From Melanocharis versteri (lineage: Eukaryota; Chordata; Aves; Passeriformes; Melanocharitidae), in contig VZTG01005256.1 in assembly GCA_013397845.1 (NCBI GenBank), positions 336,970-400,969 of the forward strand: 64,000 nt of DNA, written 5' to 3'. Numbering within the stretch: position 1 is the stretch's first letter; each line of letters starts with the position of its first letter. Positions 1-10,300 of this stretch are shown here, one piece after another. The notes beneath the pieces are model-generated. The model saw nothing but the letters and a program-made list of their open reading frames with translations, was not told where the DNA came from and did not search any database. A program made the position numbers and the translations under genes.

Positions 1-579
1 GGTGATGAGCAGTGTGGCTGCTATCTGGCTCTGCTCCAGGCTGGGCTCAGATCGCCTCTGTCCCTCCTCTGCTCATTCCAGTACAGACCAGCAGCTGCCC
101 AGCATCAAAATGCAGTCCCAGTCTCCTCCAGACACTGGGACCACCCCTGCCCTGCTGTCTGCACACAAGGCAGAGGCGTCTCTTCCCCTGCCATTCCCGC
201 TCACTGCAGCACAGCTCACATCCCCTCCTACGCCTCCCTGCACTCACCTTGCTCCCATTCCCCAAAACAAATTACGTTTTGTCCCAGTCTAACAGGAGCA
301 AAGGTAGGGCTCAACGGGATGGTCTTTTCCTGCCTTTCATGAAAGCAGGTGCCTGGGTTGGGGTGGTTCCAAACAGCAGAGAGGTGCCTTTTACCAGCCT
401 CTGAGCAAATGAGCTCAACCTTAGAGCAGCCATCAGAGAACCCACCTGAGCCCTGTGTTTCACTCAGTGCTCCTGCCTTACTGGGCACCAGCATCACTGG
501 AGTGGGCAGGGTGGGTATGAGGCTGGGGGCTGCAGGGCTGTGCCAGCCCTGAACCCCACACCCGCCGTGTTCCCATCAG

Positions 580-679
580 GTTCCTGCGGTCGGAGCTCCT
601 GAACACCCAGTACAGCTCCCTCTACATGCCCAGCACTGGTGCCCTCATGCTCCTCACTGCGCTGCACACCTGCGACCAG
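580..679 (+). CDS. ST6GALNAC2: ST6GALNAC2 penultimate coding exon
   Basis: The exon follows a pyrimidine-rich acceptor ending tcccatcag at 579 and stops at the donor CAG|gtaagg (680). Its length is 100 nt: one base completing a split arginine codon, then 33 codons ending ALHTCDQ. The cysteine near the end is in the expected conserved place for this family. Confidence 0.85.
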
Positions 680-1028
680 GTAAGGGGCCACTGTCCTCCT
701 GGGGAGAAGGGAATCCCCCCTTCGGCTGCTGTGGGGCTCCAACGTGTCCTGGTGGCTGTCCTACATGTCCCCTGTCCCTGAAGGGAGTGGTGGTGGTGAT
801 GGACCACCCGAGGCGAAGCCTTGACCCTGTCCTCTGTCTGCCCCACCTCCCTCCCCGCAGGTCAGTGCCTACGGGTTCATCACGGCCAACTACGAGCAGT
901 TCTCAGACCACTACTACGAGGTGGAGAAGAAACCTCTGGTGTTTTACGCCAACCACGACATGATGCTGGAGGCAGCGCTGTGGAGGAGCCTGCACCGCGC
1001 AGGGATCATCACCCTCTACCAGCGCTGA
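580..1028 (+). CDS. ST6GALNAC2: ST6GALNAC2, last two coding exons (3' part of gene)
   Basis: This is the C-terminal part of a Golgi type II sialyltransferase. The family transfers sialic acid from CMP-Neu5Ac in alpha-2,6 linkage to GalNAc of O-glycans. Two exons are visible, 580-679 and 861-1028, joined by a GT/AG intron at 680-860. The joined frame reads FLRSELLNTQYSSLYMPSTG onward and ends in FYANHDMMLEAALWRSLHRA and then a short tail IITLYQR before TGA. Sialylmotif III is seen as HYYE and motif VS as HDMMLE (H-x4-E), the conserved C-terminal catalytic signatures. The rest of the gene lies left of the window. The ending resembles human ST6GALNAC2 (from memory) more than ST6GALNAC1, and adjacency to the SNORD1 host, PRCD and CYGB fits. 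ST6GALNAC1 remains a less likely alternative. Confidence 0.85.
861..1028 (+). CDS. ST6GALNAC2: ST6GALNAC2 terminal coding exon
   Basis: The exon starts after the acceptor ctccccgcag (860) in phase 0 with VSAYGFITANYEQFSDHYYE. It carries motif III (HYYE) and motif VS (HDMMLE) and ends at TGA 1026-1028. It encodes 55 codons plus the stop. Confidence 0.87.
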   Translation, partial: VSAYGFITANYEQFSDHYYEVEKKPLVFYANHDMMLEAALWRSLHRAGIITLYQR

Positions 1029-2080
1029 GGCCGGGAGGTCGCCCACAGGGGCGAGTCCAAGGACTCTTATGGCCCTTCTCCTTTTTCCTGAGGGTCACCT
1101 TCTCCCTCCTGAGGGCTCTTCCCAGCTGGCCAGCCAGCCCACGGAGCAGACTTGCTGCAGCACAGCCAGCAGTGATGTGAGGATAAGGGGGAAGCTGAAG
1201 CTGGTGGAGGAATGTTGCATTTCCTCAGGAATCAGCGTCACTGAACGTGGCCTTTGGGGCACCCACAAGCAACACGGCACGTGGCTGTGCCCTGCCAGCC
1301 CCATGAACGTGGCTGTGGGGCAGCAGTGGCCCCTGCAGAGCACAGGAGGGGCAGGGAGACGCTGGAAGAGGATGCTGGAGATGCTGGAAAATGCCCTTCA
1401 CCTTAAGTGCTCATCCCCACGGTGGGACTGCAGCAGGCAGGATAAATCCTTGCAGTGGAGACCAGGTGACAGGAGGTGGCATGTTCAGAGAACACCTCCC
1501 TCCCAGGCTGCAGAAAGCCCCAGCTCCAGCCAGCTGTGTGTGGATGCATGCCATATTCCAGGAGGATCTGTTTGCCTCCCTGGTCAGTGGCACAGACAGC
1601 AGGACAGACACACAGTGGGCCCTGTCACTGTCCCCTTCTCGAGGCCTGGTGTTTTCTGACAAGGAAGGGGCTCAAAAGCCATCAGCTACAAGGAGGGTCA
1701 CAGCAGCTCAGCCAGGACACCAGGAACGTGTCCAGCCTCTGAGCAGCCAGGAGGTGACACTGGCCTCAGCTCTGTGTGTGTGTGGCACTGGGTTTGTTGG
1801 GCTCTTCTTGCACAGGGACTCTGCGGTGCCCTCTGAGAGGCAGCCCCACAACAGGGGGGTTAAAGCGATGGTCACACTCTTAATTTCCTCCCCAAAACCC
1901 CAAGGGAGGGGAGGGTCCTGAACCCTTCAGCCATCCCCAGTACATCAGCACTGCTCAGGGAGACCCACCCGGGGAGGCTTCTCCAGCTGGTGGGGCTGGA
2001 GGGTGGAGACAGAGCAGTGTAATCCAAGCCCCTTTCCCACTTTGTGTAATTACATAAATGTTGAATGATTGTTTTCTGTA
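1029..2080 (+). other. ST6GALNAC2: ST6GALNAC2 3' UTR (extent inferred)
   Basis: This stretch follows the sialyltransferase stop codon and holds no recognisable coding exon. No canonical AATAAA is present. A weak CATAAA-type signal at 2053-2058, followed by a T/GT-rich stretch (about 2070-2100), is the best candidate for the transcript end. The 3' boundary is an inference. Confidence 0.4.
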
Positions 2081-3110
2081 ACGCTTGTTTCTGTTGTTTT
2101 GATGAACTGGGTGGGGTGACACCCCCCCTTTACCCCCCACAGCACAGAAGCAGTAACAGGGAGTAGAGACTTCAACTGATGAACAGCACCAGAGGCAGAT
2201 GGCGATGGAAACAGGTTTAAATCATGGAGACTCAGACTGGGAGACCTGATAGCCCTGAGCACAGCCCTTTTCCACTTAGAATGCTATTTGCTGTAAGAGG
2301 CTGGTGTACGAGATGGCAAAAGATACCCTGGCCCTGAGCCAGGGAACCTCCAAACCCCCCGAAGCTCCCAGCAGGCTGCTCCCAGCCGGTTCAGATGCAG
2401 GTTAGGCTCCAAGCCTGTTCCAGATGTAATCTCTAGCTTGGGGCCCATCTTGTGTTCCCACGTCTCAAATTAACCTTTGTTCCCACCAGAGCCACCCTAC
2501 ACTGGTACCACGGCAGCCTGTCAGGCCTGTTTTGTGTTCTCAAACACTCAGCAAAACCTTTCGTGACACGAATGAGCCTGATCCTCACATCCCCTGCCCA
2601 AGACACTCTGAAACCTCCTCAAACCAGCTCTGGCCAAGCCTCAGGTGACATCAGCAGCACCGTGACACTCAGGGCAGGATGAGCAGGATGGTGCTGTCAT
2701 GGTTCCGCAGTCCTGCCTGGAATCATCCAGCTCGCAGGCACCACATCAGGAACTAAACATTGGGAGCTACAAGTGCACCTTCCTTTCCCCTCTCAAAAAG
2801 GGACATTCCCAGCCAAGGGTGGAGCCTGGTGCTGGAGTTAACTCCATTTTAAGGATTTACCCATGGCTGTACTCCCAAGCACCCCACAAGAACCGTTTGG
2901 CACCAGACCTTAGCCATAAGTTAGTTTGTCACATTGTTCCCATGAATTACTTCTGGGACAGTATCTGCAGACACTGAAGTCTTTGTGTTTTCAGGTTTGC
3001 TATGAAGGGTAAGATCACAACTGCTGTTTCAGGAAGGGTTTTAATCCAAAATCCTTCCTACCTGCACAAAACCGTTTCTGTCCAGGAAGAATCACAATCA
3101 TTACGGTTGG
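2081..3110. other. Intergenic spacer between convergent genes
   Basis: This roughly 1-kb interval separates the end of the sialyltransferase (plus) from the 3' end of the snoRNA host (minus). I see no exon, tRNA or repeat that I can name in it. Confidence 0.4.
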
Positions 3111-3118
3111 AAAACACC

Positions 3119-3124
3119 TTTATT
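3119..3124 (-). terminator. Poly(A) signal AATAAA of the snoRNA host gene
   Basis: The plus strand reads tttatt, giving a canonical AATAAA on the minus strand in the context CCAATAAAGGTG. It is the last canonical signal before the convergent sialyltransferase gene, so I assign it to the snoRNA host. The assignment is inferred from position only. Confidence 0.45.
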
Positions 3125-3153
3125 GGAAAACGACTTTAAGAGCACGGACTCTT

Positions 3154-3185
3154 AAAAAAAACCCCAGCACTGGATCACAGGGCAA
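3154..3185. repeat. Copy A of a ~31-bp direct repeat in the snoRNA host
   Basis: An A-run followed by ccccagcactggatcacagg and gcaa recurs, with one substitution and one length change, at 4763-4793. It may be a relic of the segmental duplication that multiplied the snoRNA-bearing unit. Confidence 0.6.
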
Positions 3186-4324
3186 CCTTTACAAATATAA
3201 CCAAATGAAACCCAACTTCAACTCCTAAGATTTTCCACAACTGGTCTTATTCTGGAACAGAAGAAAGCAGGGAACCACTTTTCCCTCCAGCCACCTGCAG
3301 ATCAGGTCCTGGTGGAAAGAAAAACAAAAAACCAAGAGAGTGTCAGAGCAGCTGGAAAGTTCCTGATTTGCACTACTTAATCTGTAGTATAGGTCTCAGG
3401 AGACAAAACCTTGCTCCCACCTGAGCCAATGGCATTAGTACCCAAATCCTTTTTGGTTTTAGTGGTCACTTACCCATGGTGTGGCTGCAGCAACCACTGA
3501 GCAGTGAGGAGGAGCCTGTGGCTACAAACAGGTGGCCATTTCACATGACGTATCAGTAGTCATTTGTGACACTCAGTCCAGAACAATCTTCATTCTAGAT
3601 CTGCAAGAAACCACAAACCAAGGCTGTAGCTGTTTTCCTAAAAAAGTCCATTTTGAAACAATTCCTGCCCCTCTGTTGTCAAAGCACTGAGTTTTTACTT
3701 TTCCCATTTATCATCAGACTCCCTCTCCACTTCCTTTTCCCTGTCACACCCTGGAAGCCAAAAGCTCCAGGTGTTTGTCTCAGTGCCTGCTCCTGCCTGG
3801 AAGACAGCTGTGCTGTCAGAGCACCCAAAGTGCCTGATTTGTGGTGCCATTCCCTCCCCTTTCACAAACCAACCTTGACTCTGCCGACGCTCCCTGTCAC
3901 CAGCTCTGCCGGGCGGCCTGGCAGAAGCTGTTATTGACCTTCTGCAAACAAAGCCAGATTCTGTTCAATAAAGCGTAAAATCATTTAGCAGAAGGCAGCT
4001 GTCAGCTGGCCAAGACAAAGTGCTGTTCCAGCCTGTGTGCTCAGTGACTGTACATCAAGCAAAGATAAAAAATGCATTTCCTATCTGCCCTTCAACCTGT
4101 CACTGTTTGCATAAGGAACTTGAAAGCTCTTTACAGCTCTAAACTGTGCTATGACAACAGCAGCTCTGCAGCTGTGTCTGGGCTGGGGCAGCTGCACCTG
4201 GGGCTGCACCTGGCTGCTGTCACACATCACAGGGTGGCAGGACAGGCGACAGATTCTGTCACACTGGTGCCTTTCATGCCTGTGGACTCTTTGCAAGGGG
4301 CGGGGGACCCACTAAGGGAAGTAC

Positions 4325-4395
4325 CTGAGCCTCAGTGGACATTTTCCTCCTCAAGCTGAGTGTCAGACAGGGATAACAGCACATCACAGGCTCAG
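4325..4395 (-). ncRNA. SNORD1-family C/D box snoRNA, copy 2
   Basis: Read on the minus strand this is a 71-nt C/D box RNA. A perfect 7-bp terminal stem (CTGAGCC with GGCTCAG) encloses box C GTGATGT (4381-4387, last base off consensus), the guide GTTATCCCTGT, box D' CTGA (4363-4366), a C'-like TGAGGA and box D CTGA (4332-4335). The guide is an 11-nt perfect complement of the 28S rRNA sequence ACAGGGATAAC. Counting five nucleotides upstream of D' places 2'-O-methylation on the middle G of GGG. That is the peptidyl-transferase-region site known for yeast snR38 and human SNORD1. The weakened box C could lower its expression. Which human paralogue (A, B or C) it matches cannot be told. Confidence 0.82.
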
Positions 4396-4762
4396 GGTCT
4401 GTCCCAGCCCCAGCTACACAAACCCCTCCTGTTCCCCAAAACCACACACAGTACAGGCACCCAGCTTTCTCCCTGGGATTTTTCCTGGTAAACCTTCAGA
4501 GATTAGGCTCAGCAGGTGACTCAATGTGCCTACAGGCCTGGCATATAATTAATGAATTAAAAACATCACACAATATTGAAGAATTCAATTCTCTTACCAG
4601 CCTGAAGCCCAGCATAGCAGCTGCCCTCTGGCCAAAGCTGTCTTTGGGCAACAGCAGCCCCAGGATTCTGCAGGACCATTTCCTCCTAAATACAAGTAGC
4701 AATGAACACTGTTAGCAAAAGTACCTTAAATAAAGTTTGCCCTCTTTTCCTCATCTCTCCTG

Positions 4763-4793
4763 AAAAAAAACCCAGCACCGGATCACAGGGCAA
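4763..4793. repeat. Copy B of a ~31-bp direct repeat in the snoRNA host
   Basis: This copy partners the one at 3154-3185. On the minus strand its poly-T tract followed by CAG looks like a 3' splice site, so it may mark an exon start in the host transcript. Confidence 0.55.
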
Positions 4794-5082
4794 GAATTAG
4801 ACAGAAACTCTCTATTCAGACAAGCAGTTTTTGTCTCACAAACTTAGCAGAGCAGAAACCTGTCCCTCAAGACACAGAGGAGCATGTTTGCCAGGGGGCT
4901 GTCTCATTCAGACAAGAAACTTTGGGAGGTGGATGCTATTTAAATCATTGCTTAGGAAAAAAAAAAACCACCAGCTCTGAGACGTTGGTGGTTTGGACCC
5001 TTTTAAGCTGTTTCAACCTGACATTCTCCTCATCATCTTCCAAAAACCTCTCAATCCAACTTGTTTCCTGCACACAAGAATA

Positions 5083-5139
5083 ATCCATCCATCCATCCAT
5101 CCATCCATCCATCCATCCATCCATCCATCCATCCATCCA
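5083..5139. repeat. (ATCC)n microsatellite, ~14 units
   Basis: A tetranucleotide run of about 57 bp is uninterrupted. It lies inside the inferred snoRNA host transcript and is probably length-polymorphic. Confidence 0.95.
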
Positions 5140-5637
5140 CAGTGTTATTTGTCTATGGGTTTATCTTGTGAAATGCCAGACCTAGGCCAGCCCCATCCCC
5201 TCAGGTGAAGGATTCCTCAGGGTGTGTCCTTCACAGGATGACCCTCTGGGGCAGGTGAGCTGCACCTCCCCACCCCCAGCAACCTGATGCAAGTTTGAAA
5301 CCGTCCCAGAGCACCTCCAGGTAGGCAAACAGAGCAATTATTCTGTCACTAGGTCTATTGGTGTGACAGACACAGTTATGAGATGAGCTGTGTCAAGTGT
5401 CTCCATAATGGGCTGTCACCCAATCCCTCCTACCTCTAATCCTTCTACTCTGGCTCACCTCAGACCACACTGACAAGCAGGGGCTCTGCTGGGCATCAAC
5501 ACCAGTGAAATTAACATTCATTCCCTGCTGCTTTTCAGCTTGTGCTCTGTGGCAGCAAAGGGCAGCACACTCGGGTGGCAGCTGTGACAAACCTACAGCC
5601 TTGATTGGCCTAATTACACTCCTCAAGCCGTTGGGCT

Positions 5638-6246
5638 TGATGCCTATATAACTTAGGTCAAAGTTACAAGGTGCTTATTTAGCTTGAGTTATAAGATATC
5701 AATATAACCTGACATCAGTACAATCTGAATCGTAACTTTTATACCTACATAACCTGATAGAAGAAAAAACTCACCAGGTGGATAGCTCTAGAAATAGGTA
5801 AGTATAGTACTAATGAGAAGTTGGCAAATGCAAAGCCAATTAGCCCCAAAACAAAGAATTTAGACTGGTTAGGATCACACAGACCAAGGAACACCATAAC
5901 TGCACGTGCTCCAAAGACAAAGTTGAAGTTCAGATGTGAGGAAGACCTTGGGAGCCTTCATCAAAGACCCCCGAGGACCCCCGAACTGGGGAGGCACAGT
6001 GCAAGAGCACTGTCTAGTACCCATGAGCTCAGACTGTGTAAATTAGTTCTGAGGGGTATGTGATGATGTTGTAGTGACACAGTAACATTAAGCAACACTT
6101 ACTGTATAAATACACCACAGCACTGGACAAGGGTGGGTGAGTTGGGTGGAGAAATCCCCCTCACCACCAGCGCTGCAATAAACAAATACCTGCTCTACAG
6201 ACATCGGTCTATGAAGATTTATTTCCAGCCTATCTTTCGGGCATCA
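5638..6246 (+). mobile_element. Solo LTR of an endogenous retrovirus, 609 bp
   Basis: The element begins TGATGCC (5638-5644) and ends GGCATCA (6240-6246), perfect 7-bp terminal inverted repeats with canonical TG...CA ends. It is flanked by a 4-bp direct duplication GGCT (5634-5637 and 6247-6250), the size typical of gamma/ERV1-type integration. Inside, in LTR order, are a TATA box tataaata (6105-6112) and a poly(A) signal AATAAA (6177-6182), so the LTR points plus, opposite to the host transcript. No gag, pol or env sequence is attached, so it is a recombined solo copy. The intact ends and target duplication suggest moderate age. The family name cannot be given without a repeat library. Confidence 0.85.
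6105..6112 (+). promoter_or_regulatory. TATA box of the solo LTR
   Basis: The sequence tataaata lies about 70 bp upstream of the LTR poly(A) signal, the normal U3/R spacing. It could in principle start plus-strand transcription antisense to the snoRNA host. Confidence 0.6.
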
Positions 6247-6544
6247 GGCTTTTATATCCCCTCCCAGGAGCCCCAGGAATGCAGAAGGATATCATTTGAG
6301 ACAGCAGACCGAGTCTTTCTTCCATAATCCCCCAAGAGGATAAAAAAAAAAAAACCTACGCCAAGAGAGATGCTGCTGTTTCTCACCACAGTGCAGGTGC
6401 ACTGTCAGTCCAGTGGGTAAATCAGCTCTCCAGCCAGGGGAGTGTTTTTACCCCTTCTTGACACGGTGTCGTGCTCTGAAACCGAGAAAAGGGACAGAGT
6501 TAGTTCAGGTAACAAATCATTCCTTTACCTTTGTGTCTCTAACA

Positions 6545-6620
6545 CTGAGCCTCAGAGTTACGCTTCCACAGAGGAAAGATCCGTTTCAGACAGGGATAAC
6601 TTTTATCATCACTAGCTCAG
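6545..6620 (-). ncRNA. SNORD1-family C/D box snoRNA, copy 1
   Basis: On the minus strand this 76-nt RNA has a 6-bp terminal stem (CTGAGC with GCTCAG) around a consensus box C GTGATGA (6606-6612). The guide GTTATCCCTGT is followed directly by D' box CTGA (6586-6589), and a final D box CTGA lies at 6552-6555. The guide matches 28S rRNA ACAGGGATAAC and selects the middle G of GGG for 2'-O-methylation, the known SNORD1/snR38 target. The region between D' and D differs completely from copy 2, so only the D' guide is shared. It lies just inside the candidate host promoter and probably sits in an early intron. Confidence 0.88.
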
Positions 6621-7183
6621 CTTCCAGAGCAGCTAAAGAGTGTAGGACCACCCCAAACCGCAAATCTGTTCTCGCCCTCGTGGCTGTCACGCTCCTCACC
6701 CGGGTGACACCTGCGGGTACACGTGGCTCCCCGGCCCCACCGGCGTCTCGGGGGATCTCGGCCCGCTGATCCCCCGCCTCGGGGTGCTCGGAGGCTGCCC
6801 CGACAGCAGCGCCCCGGCTGAGCCGCACCTGCTAGCCATGAAACGCTCTCCCCCAGGCGGTGCGGGGGAAGAATCGGCACAACCGGAGTGAAACCCTGCG
6901 AGCTGAGCATCGCTCGGGCCAGCCCGCGGTTCCTGGCGCGGCCCCGTCACGGCAGAGCCGGAGCCCGTGGGGCCCAGCGCACCCGGCCTGGCTCTCGCCA
7001 TCCACCATGACAGGGGGGCGGGCCACCATCACGCCCCACCATGCAGCCCTCGAGCCCTCACCGCAGCCCTGCGGGCAGTTCCGGCGGCGCATGGGAGTTC
7101 CCCGCACACCCTCCCGCCGTCCCCGCGCCCCTCGAGGCCGCCGTGCCCGCGGATGGCGGCCGATAGCGATCGCGCCTACTCAC

Positions 7184-7229
7184 CACACGCAGGTACGCCG
7201 CCATACTGTCCCTGAAACCGCGGGGAAAG
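7184..7229 (-). other. Candidate first exon of the snoRNA host
   Basis: On the minus strand a pyrimidine-rich start CTTTCCCCG (from 7229), like the 5'TOP starts of snoRNA host genes, leads into a short exon with a strong donor GTG|gtgagt at 7184/7183. The exon contains an ATG (7204-7202) opening MAAYLRV before the donor. I cannot tie that frame to a known protein, so I treat it as a non-coding leader with an incidental ATG. Confidence 0.5.
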
Positions 7230-7251
7230 AGGGGCGGGCCGCGGGGGCTCA

Positions 7252-7339
7252 TGGGAACTGTAGTCCTGTTCCGTGAGGGCGCATGGGAACTGTAGTCCGA
7301 CCCCCTGAGGGGCGCGGGGGCTGACGGGAAGTGTAGTCC
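7252..7339. promoter_or_regulatory. Three ZNF143/THAP11-type sites
   Basis: The motif gggaactgtagtcc occurs at 7253-7266 and 7285-7298, and the variant gggaagtgtagtcc at 7326-7339, all in one orientation. The reverse complement fits the ACTACANNTCCC promoter element bound by ZNF143 and THAP11. These sites lie 20-110 bp upstream of the inferred minus-strand start, the usual position for this element in housekeeping and snoRNA/ribosome-related promoters. Confidence 0.8.
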
Positions 7340-10300
7340 CGTCCCTCAGGAGTAAACAGCGCTCCTGCCTCCCTCATCCCACTCATTAATGGGATTTACT
7401 AATTATTTATTAATTCTTCATGTCCTCTGCTCACGAGGGAGGCATTGTTCTTAGTATGCCAAGTGCTTCAAAAGGCTGAATGTGCATTAGCTCATGGAGG
7501 AAGGGGCTAATTAGCTGGAAATCAGGGATTAGTCAGAGATTAGTTAGTAAATGTATGTGCTGCACTTTGAATGTGCGATGCTTCCAGGATGTGCTGTGAT
7601 TGCCCTTTGCTGTTAAAACCTGACATGAAATCCATAGGATTCTATTTAGCTTATACATTAAAATATAAATGAAATTATAATTTATATATGAAACTAGGGA
7701 TGATTCTGTTTAGCTTCTATATGAAGCCTGTGTGACCATTAACAAAGTGCAAACAGAACCAAGGAGAAGAAAAATAAGAACTGCTAATATCTACTTTCTT
7801 GCCCCAAAGGCTTATCCATCCTTGTGATAAAAAGCTCCAGTGAGTGGGAATGGAAAGCCAACAAACCAGAATCTGAAAGCAGCCGAGTCTGAGTACAGAT
7901 GCCAACCCCAGTGTCACCCCTGAAATGTCTGGGAAGCGCAGGATTCGTGGTCCCTCGGGGAGTTTGGATCAAAGGTGTGCTCATGGAAAGTTGCCAGGTT
8001 CCCACATTCCCTTTTCTCTCCAGAATGGCCCATGTTGTTTCTTAAAGTTTCTTTTAAAAAGTCAACAGGCTGCAGGAGGCTTTAAAAAAAAAATGCAAGA
8101 AGGCTGTAGAGAGATGCCGACGTGCTGTTATAAATAAGCTGCTTCCAGCACAAGCAGCTGGCTGTGAGGTGTTCCCCAGCCCTCCGTGCCCCCCGCTAGA
8201 TGCAGAAACCCCGAATGCTGTCCTGGCTGGGACAGAGCAGCCTGCAGAGAGTCCTGGGCTCTGACATGAGGACAAAAGAGTCTTCCTGCCCCACAGGAGC
8301 CTGTGGAAGGAGTGTTTGGCCTGGTAGCAAGGCAGATGATGGTACAGAACAGCAGTAATCAACACAGCCTTCGCTGAAGCAGCCTTTGCTCCATGAAGAT
8401 TTGGTTGGCGATCTGCCTGGCTGCTTTCAGCTTCCTAAATAAGCAAACATAACCCATCTAATTCAACTAGAATTAGCCCTTTAAGGCCCCAAGGGAGGCA
8501 AGATTTAAAAAATAAAACAACTAAAATCCCCCTTGTACAGAGTTCAGATCCTGGAGGGAGAGAAGATGTGACCTGGATGTGCTGAGGGATTTGCCACTGT
8601 CTTGATTTTTGGGTGGAAGCCGCTCAGCCCACAGAGCCCATGTGTGCCTATAAAAGGATAAGCTCTGCCAGGTACCAAGTAATGAATGGACTCAACAATT
8701 AAAAGCTCGGGAGAACAGCATGAGCTAAGTGTGCAGTCGATTGGCCGTAATAATTCATGGTTGCAGTGCAAGGATAATGTTTCCAAGGATATCTTGGAGT
8801 CAGAACAAAGACTCTGGGTGAAGAGGGATAGTCATTGCCTCGCCCATGCCCACGCTTTCCTAATTCTCTGCAACTTTGCCTGTGTGGGAATTAATCGAGT
8901 TTTCTCAGCTCTTCCCTTTAGAGGGCGACCATGTCCAACAGATCTCCGGCATGGAACCTTCACCGGGAGCTGCAGGATAAGGCAGAGCCTCCCCGAGGTC
9001 AGCAGGATGTGGTGGCTTTTCTGAGGGTCTGTGAACCTTCCGAGATGTGAAGGAAGTCACAGCCTGCTCTGAGGGTTCTGTTTGAACATACTCTCCTTCC
9101 TCAGGCAGCTGCAGTGCTGCTCCCAAGGGCAATCTGGACATAATTTGGATAGATTTCATGTGGCCACTCTCCATCAGTTACAGTATTTTCTTGCTCCAGT
9201 CTCTGAAAGGTTGAGCAAGTAAGAAAAGCTATGAAAATGGCACGTAGATCTTCCACATGTGAACTTTTGGGGGCTGCTCTCAATTTTCCTGCAGAGGATC
9301 TGGAGGGGATTGCTTCCTCCCACAAATCATATGAGAGATCAGTATCTGTCCTGCAAAGCTAAAGCACTACCTTCCCCAAAGAAGTCCGGCCTCAGCTGTG
9401 AGGTGCTTGGTTATCCCTAGGGCAGATAGCAGGAGAATGGGCAGAATATCTGACAGAGGAGGGAAGGATGGAAAAACAAGTGGAAATCAATGAACCACTC
9501 CACCTTCAGCTGGGCTTTGATCCCATGCTCAGATTGAAGGACAAGGTCATCTCTCAATTTTCCACCCATTTCTTCTCTTAGCTGCCTGTAAATCCCTCGA
9601 GGGAGAAGCTCTCCATGCTTATTGACAGTAATTTGATTTCCTCCTGATTTCCCCCTCTGCATGCCCCGGTCCCACCCCGCAGACAGGGCTCCACAAAGCC
9701 TGGAGAAACAAAACATCTGGGGGTTCAGAGATGCTTTGCTGTGGTTATCTTTGCCATATGGCCAGGGGGAAGCAGCCAGGGTGTTTGAACCCTTTAAAAG
9801 GCCATTTCCCCCCTGGCAGACCCCAGCCCCCTGCCAGGCTTCAGTGTACAGAGCACAAGGAGATGCTGAGGTGCAGGGATTGGTGCTTGTCTCTGTCAGA
9901 AATGCTGGGTGCCCAACAAACAGCCATCCCTTGGGGTAAGGCTGGAGATTGCTTGCTGGTATTTCAGGTACCAGACTTCTGAGAGAAAAGATCTGTGCTA
10001 TTAAAAAAAAAAAGTCTGCCACAAGGTCCTAGATCCTGCTGTCAGTTGCTTCAAATCAGTCCCCTGAAATGGCAGAAATGCTCTTTGGAGCTCAGCAGCA
10101 GACAAGCAACGTCTTCCCACACAGGACAAGGCACACTGCAAACAAAACATCCTTCCCTGCTCCTGGCAGCAAAGCTCTTAAGCCTTCATTTAATATTAAA
10201 TACACGTTTAAACCTAAGCCCATTCTTCAGCATGTCTCATGTGCTTATGTAGAACTTCAGCAGGCTCAGGAATGCTCTGCTGTAACTGGAGGCCTGTGCA

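Larger units (their letters stand above)
3119..7229 (-). ncRNA. SNHG16: snoRNA host gene, SNHG16 orthologue (span inferred)
   Basis: I infer a minus-strand non-coding host gene running from a CpG-island start near 7229 to a poly(A) signal at 3119-3124. The main evidence is two SNORD1-family C/D snoRNAs on the minus strand inside it. In human, the SNORD1A/B/C guides lie in introns of SNHG16, between ST6GALNAC2 and PRCD and antisense to ST6GALNAC2, which is the arrangement seen here. A candidate first exon with a strong GTGAGT donor and a pyrimidine-rich start supports the 5' end. Internal exons are not resolved: lncRNA exons are poorly conserved and I could not place them. A possible acceptor (poly-T followed by CAG, minus strand) lies at about 4761-4772. 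A solo LTR is inserted in the span. Confidence 0.6.
6640..7350 (-). promoter_or_regulatory. CpG-island promoter of the snoRNA host
   Basis: A CpG-dense, GC-rich block covers the inferred start of the minus-strand host gene. It contains the candidate first exon (7184-7229) and, immediately upstream of it on that strand, three ZNF143/THAP11-type motifs. I see no convincing plus-strand exon starting here, although divergent transcription is possible. Confidence 0.7.

Noticed and set aside
5020..5045. GATGATGA on the minus strand, a possible third SNORD1 box C
   Set aside because: No guide complementary to 28S rRNA and no CTGA D box follow at the right distance.
7058..7252. Protein-coding reading of the minus-strand CpG-island frame containing MAAYLRV
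   Set aside because: A strong splice donor interrupts it after MAAYLRV, and the rest is intronic-type GC-rich sequence. The snoRNA context favours a non-coding host.
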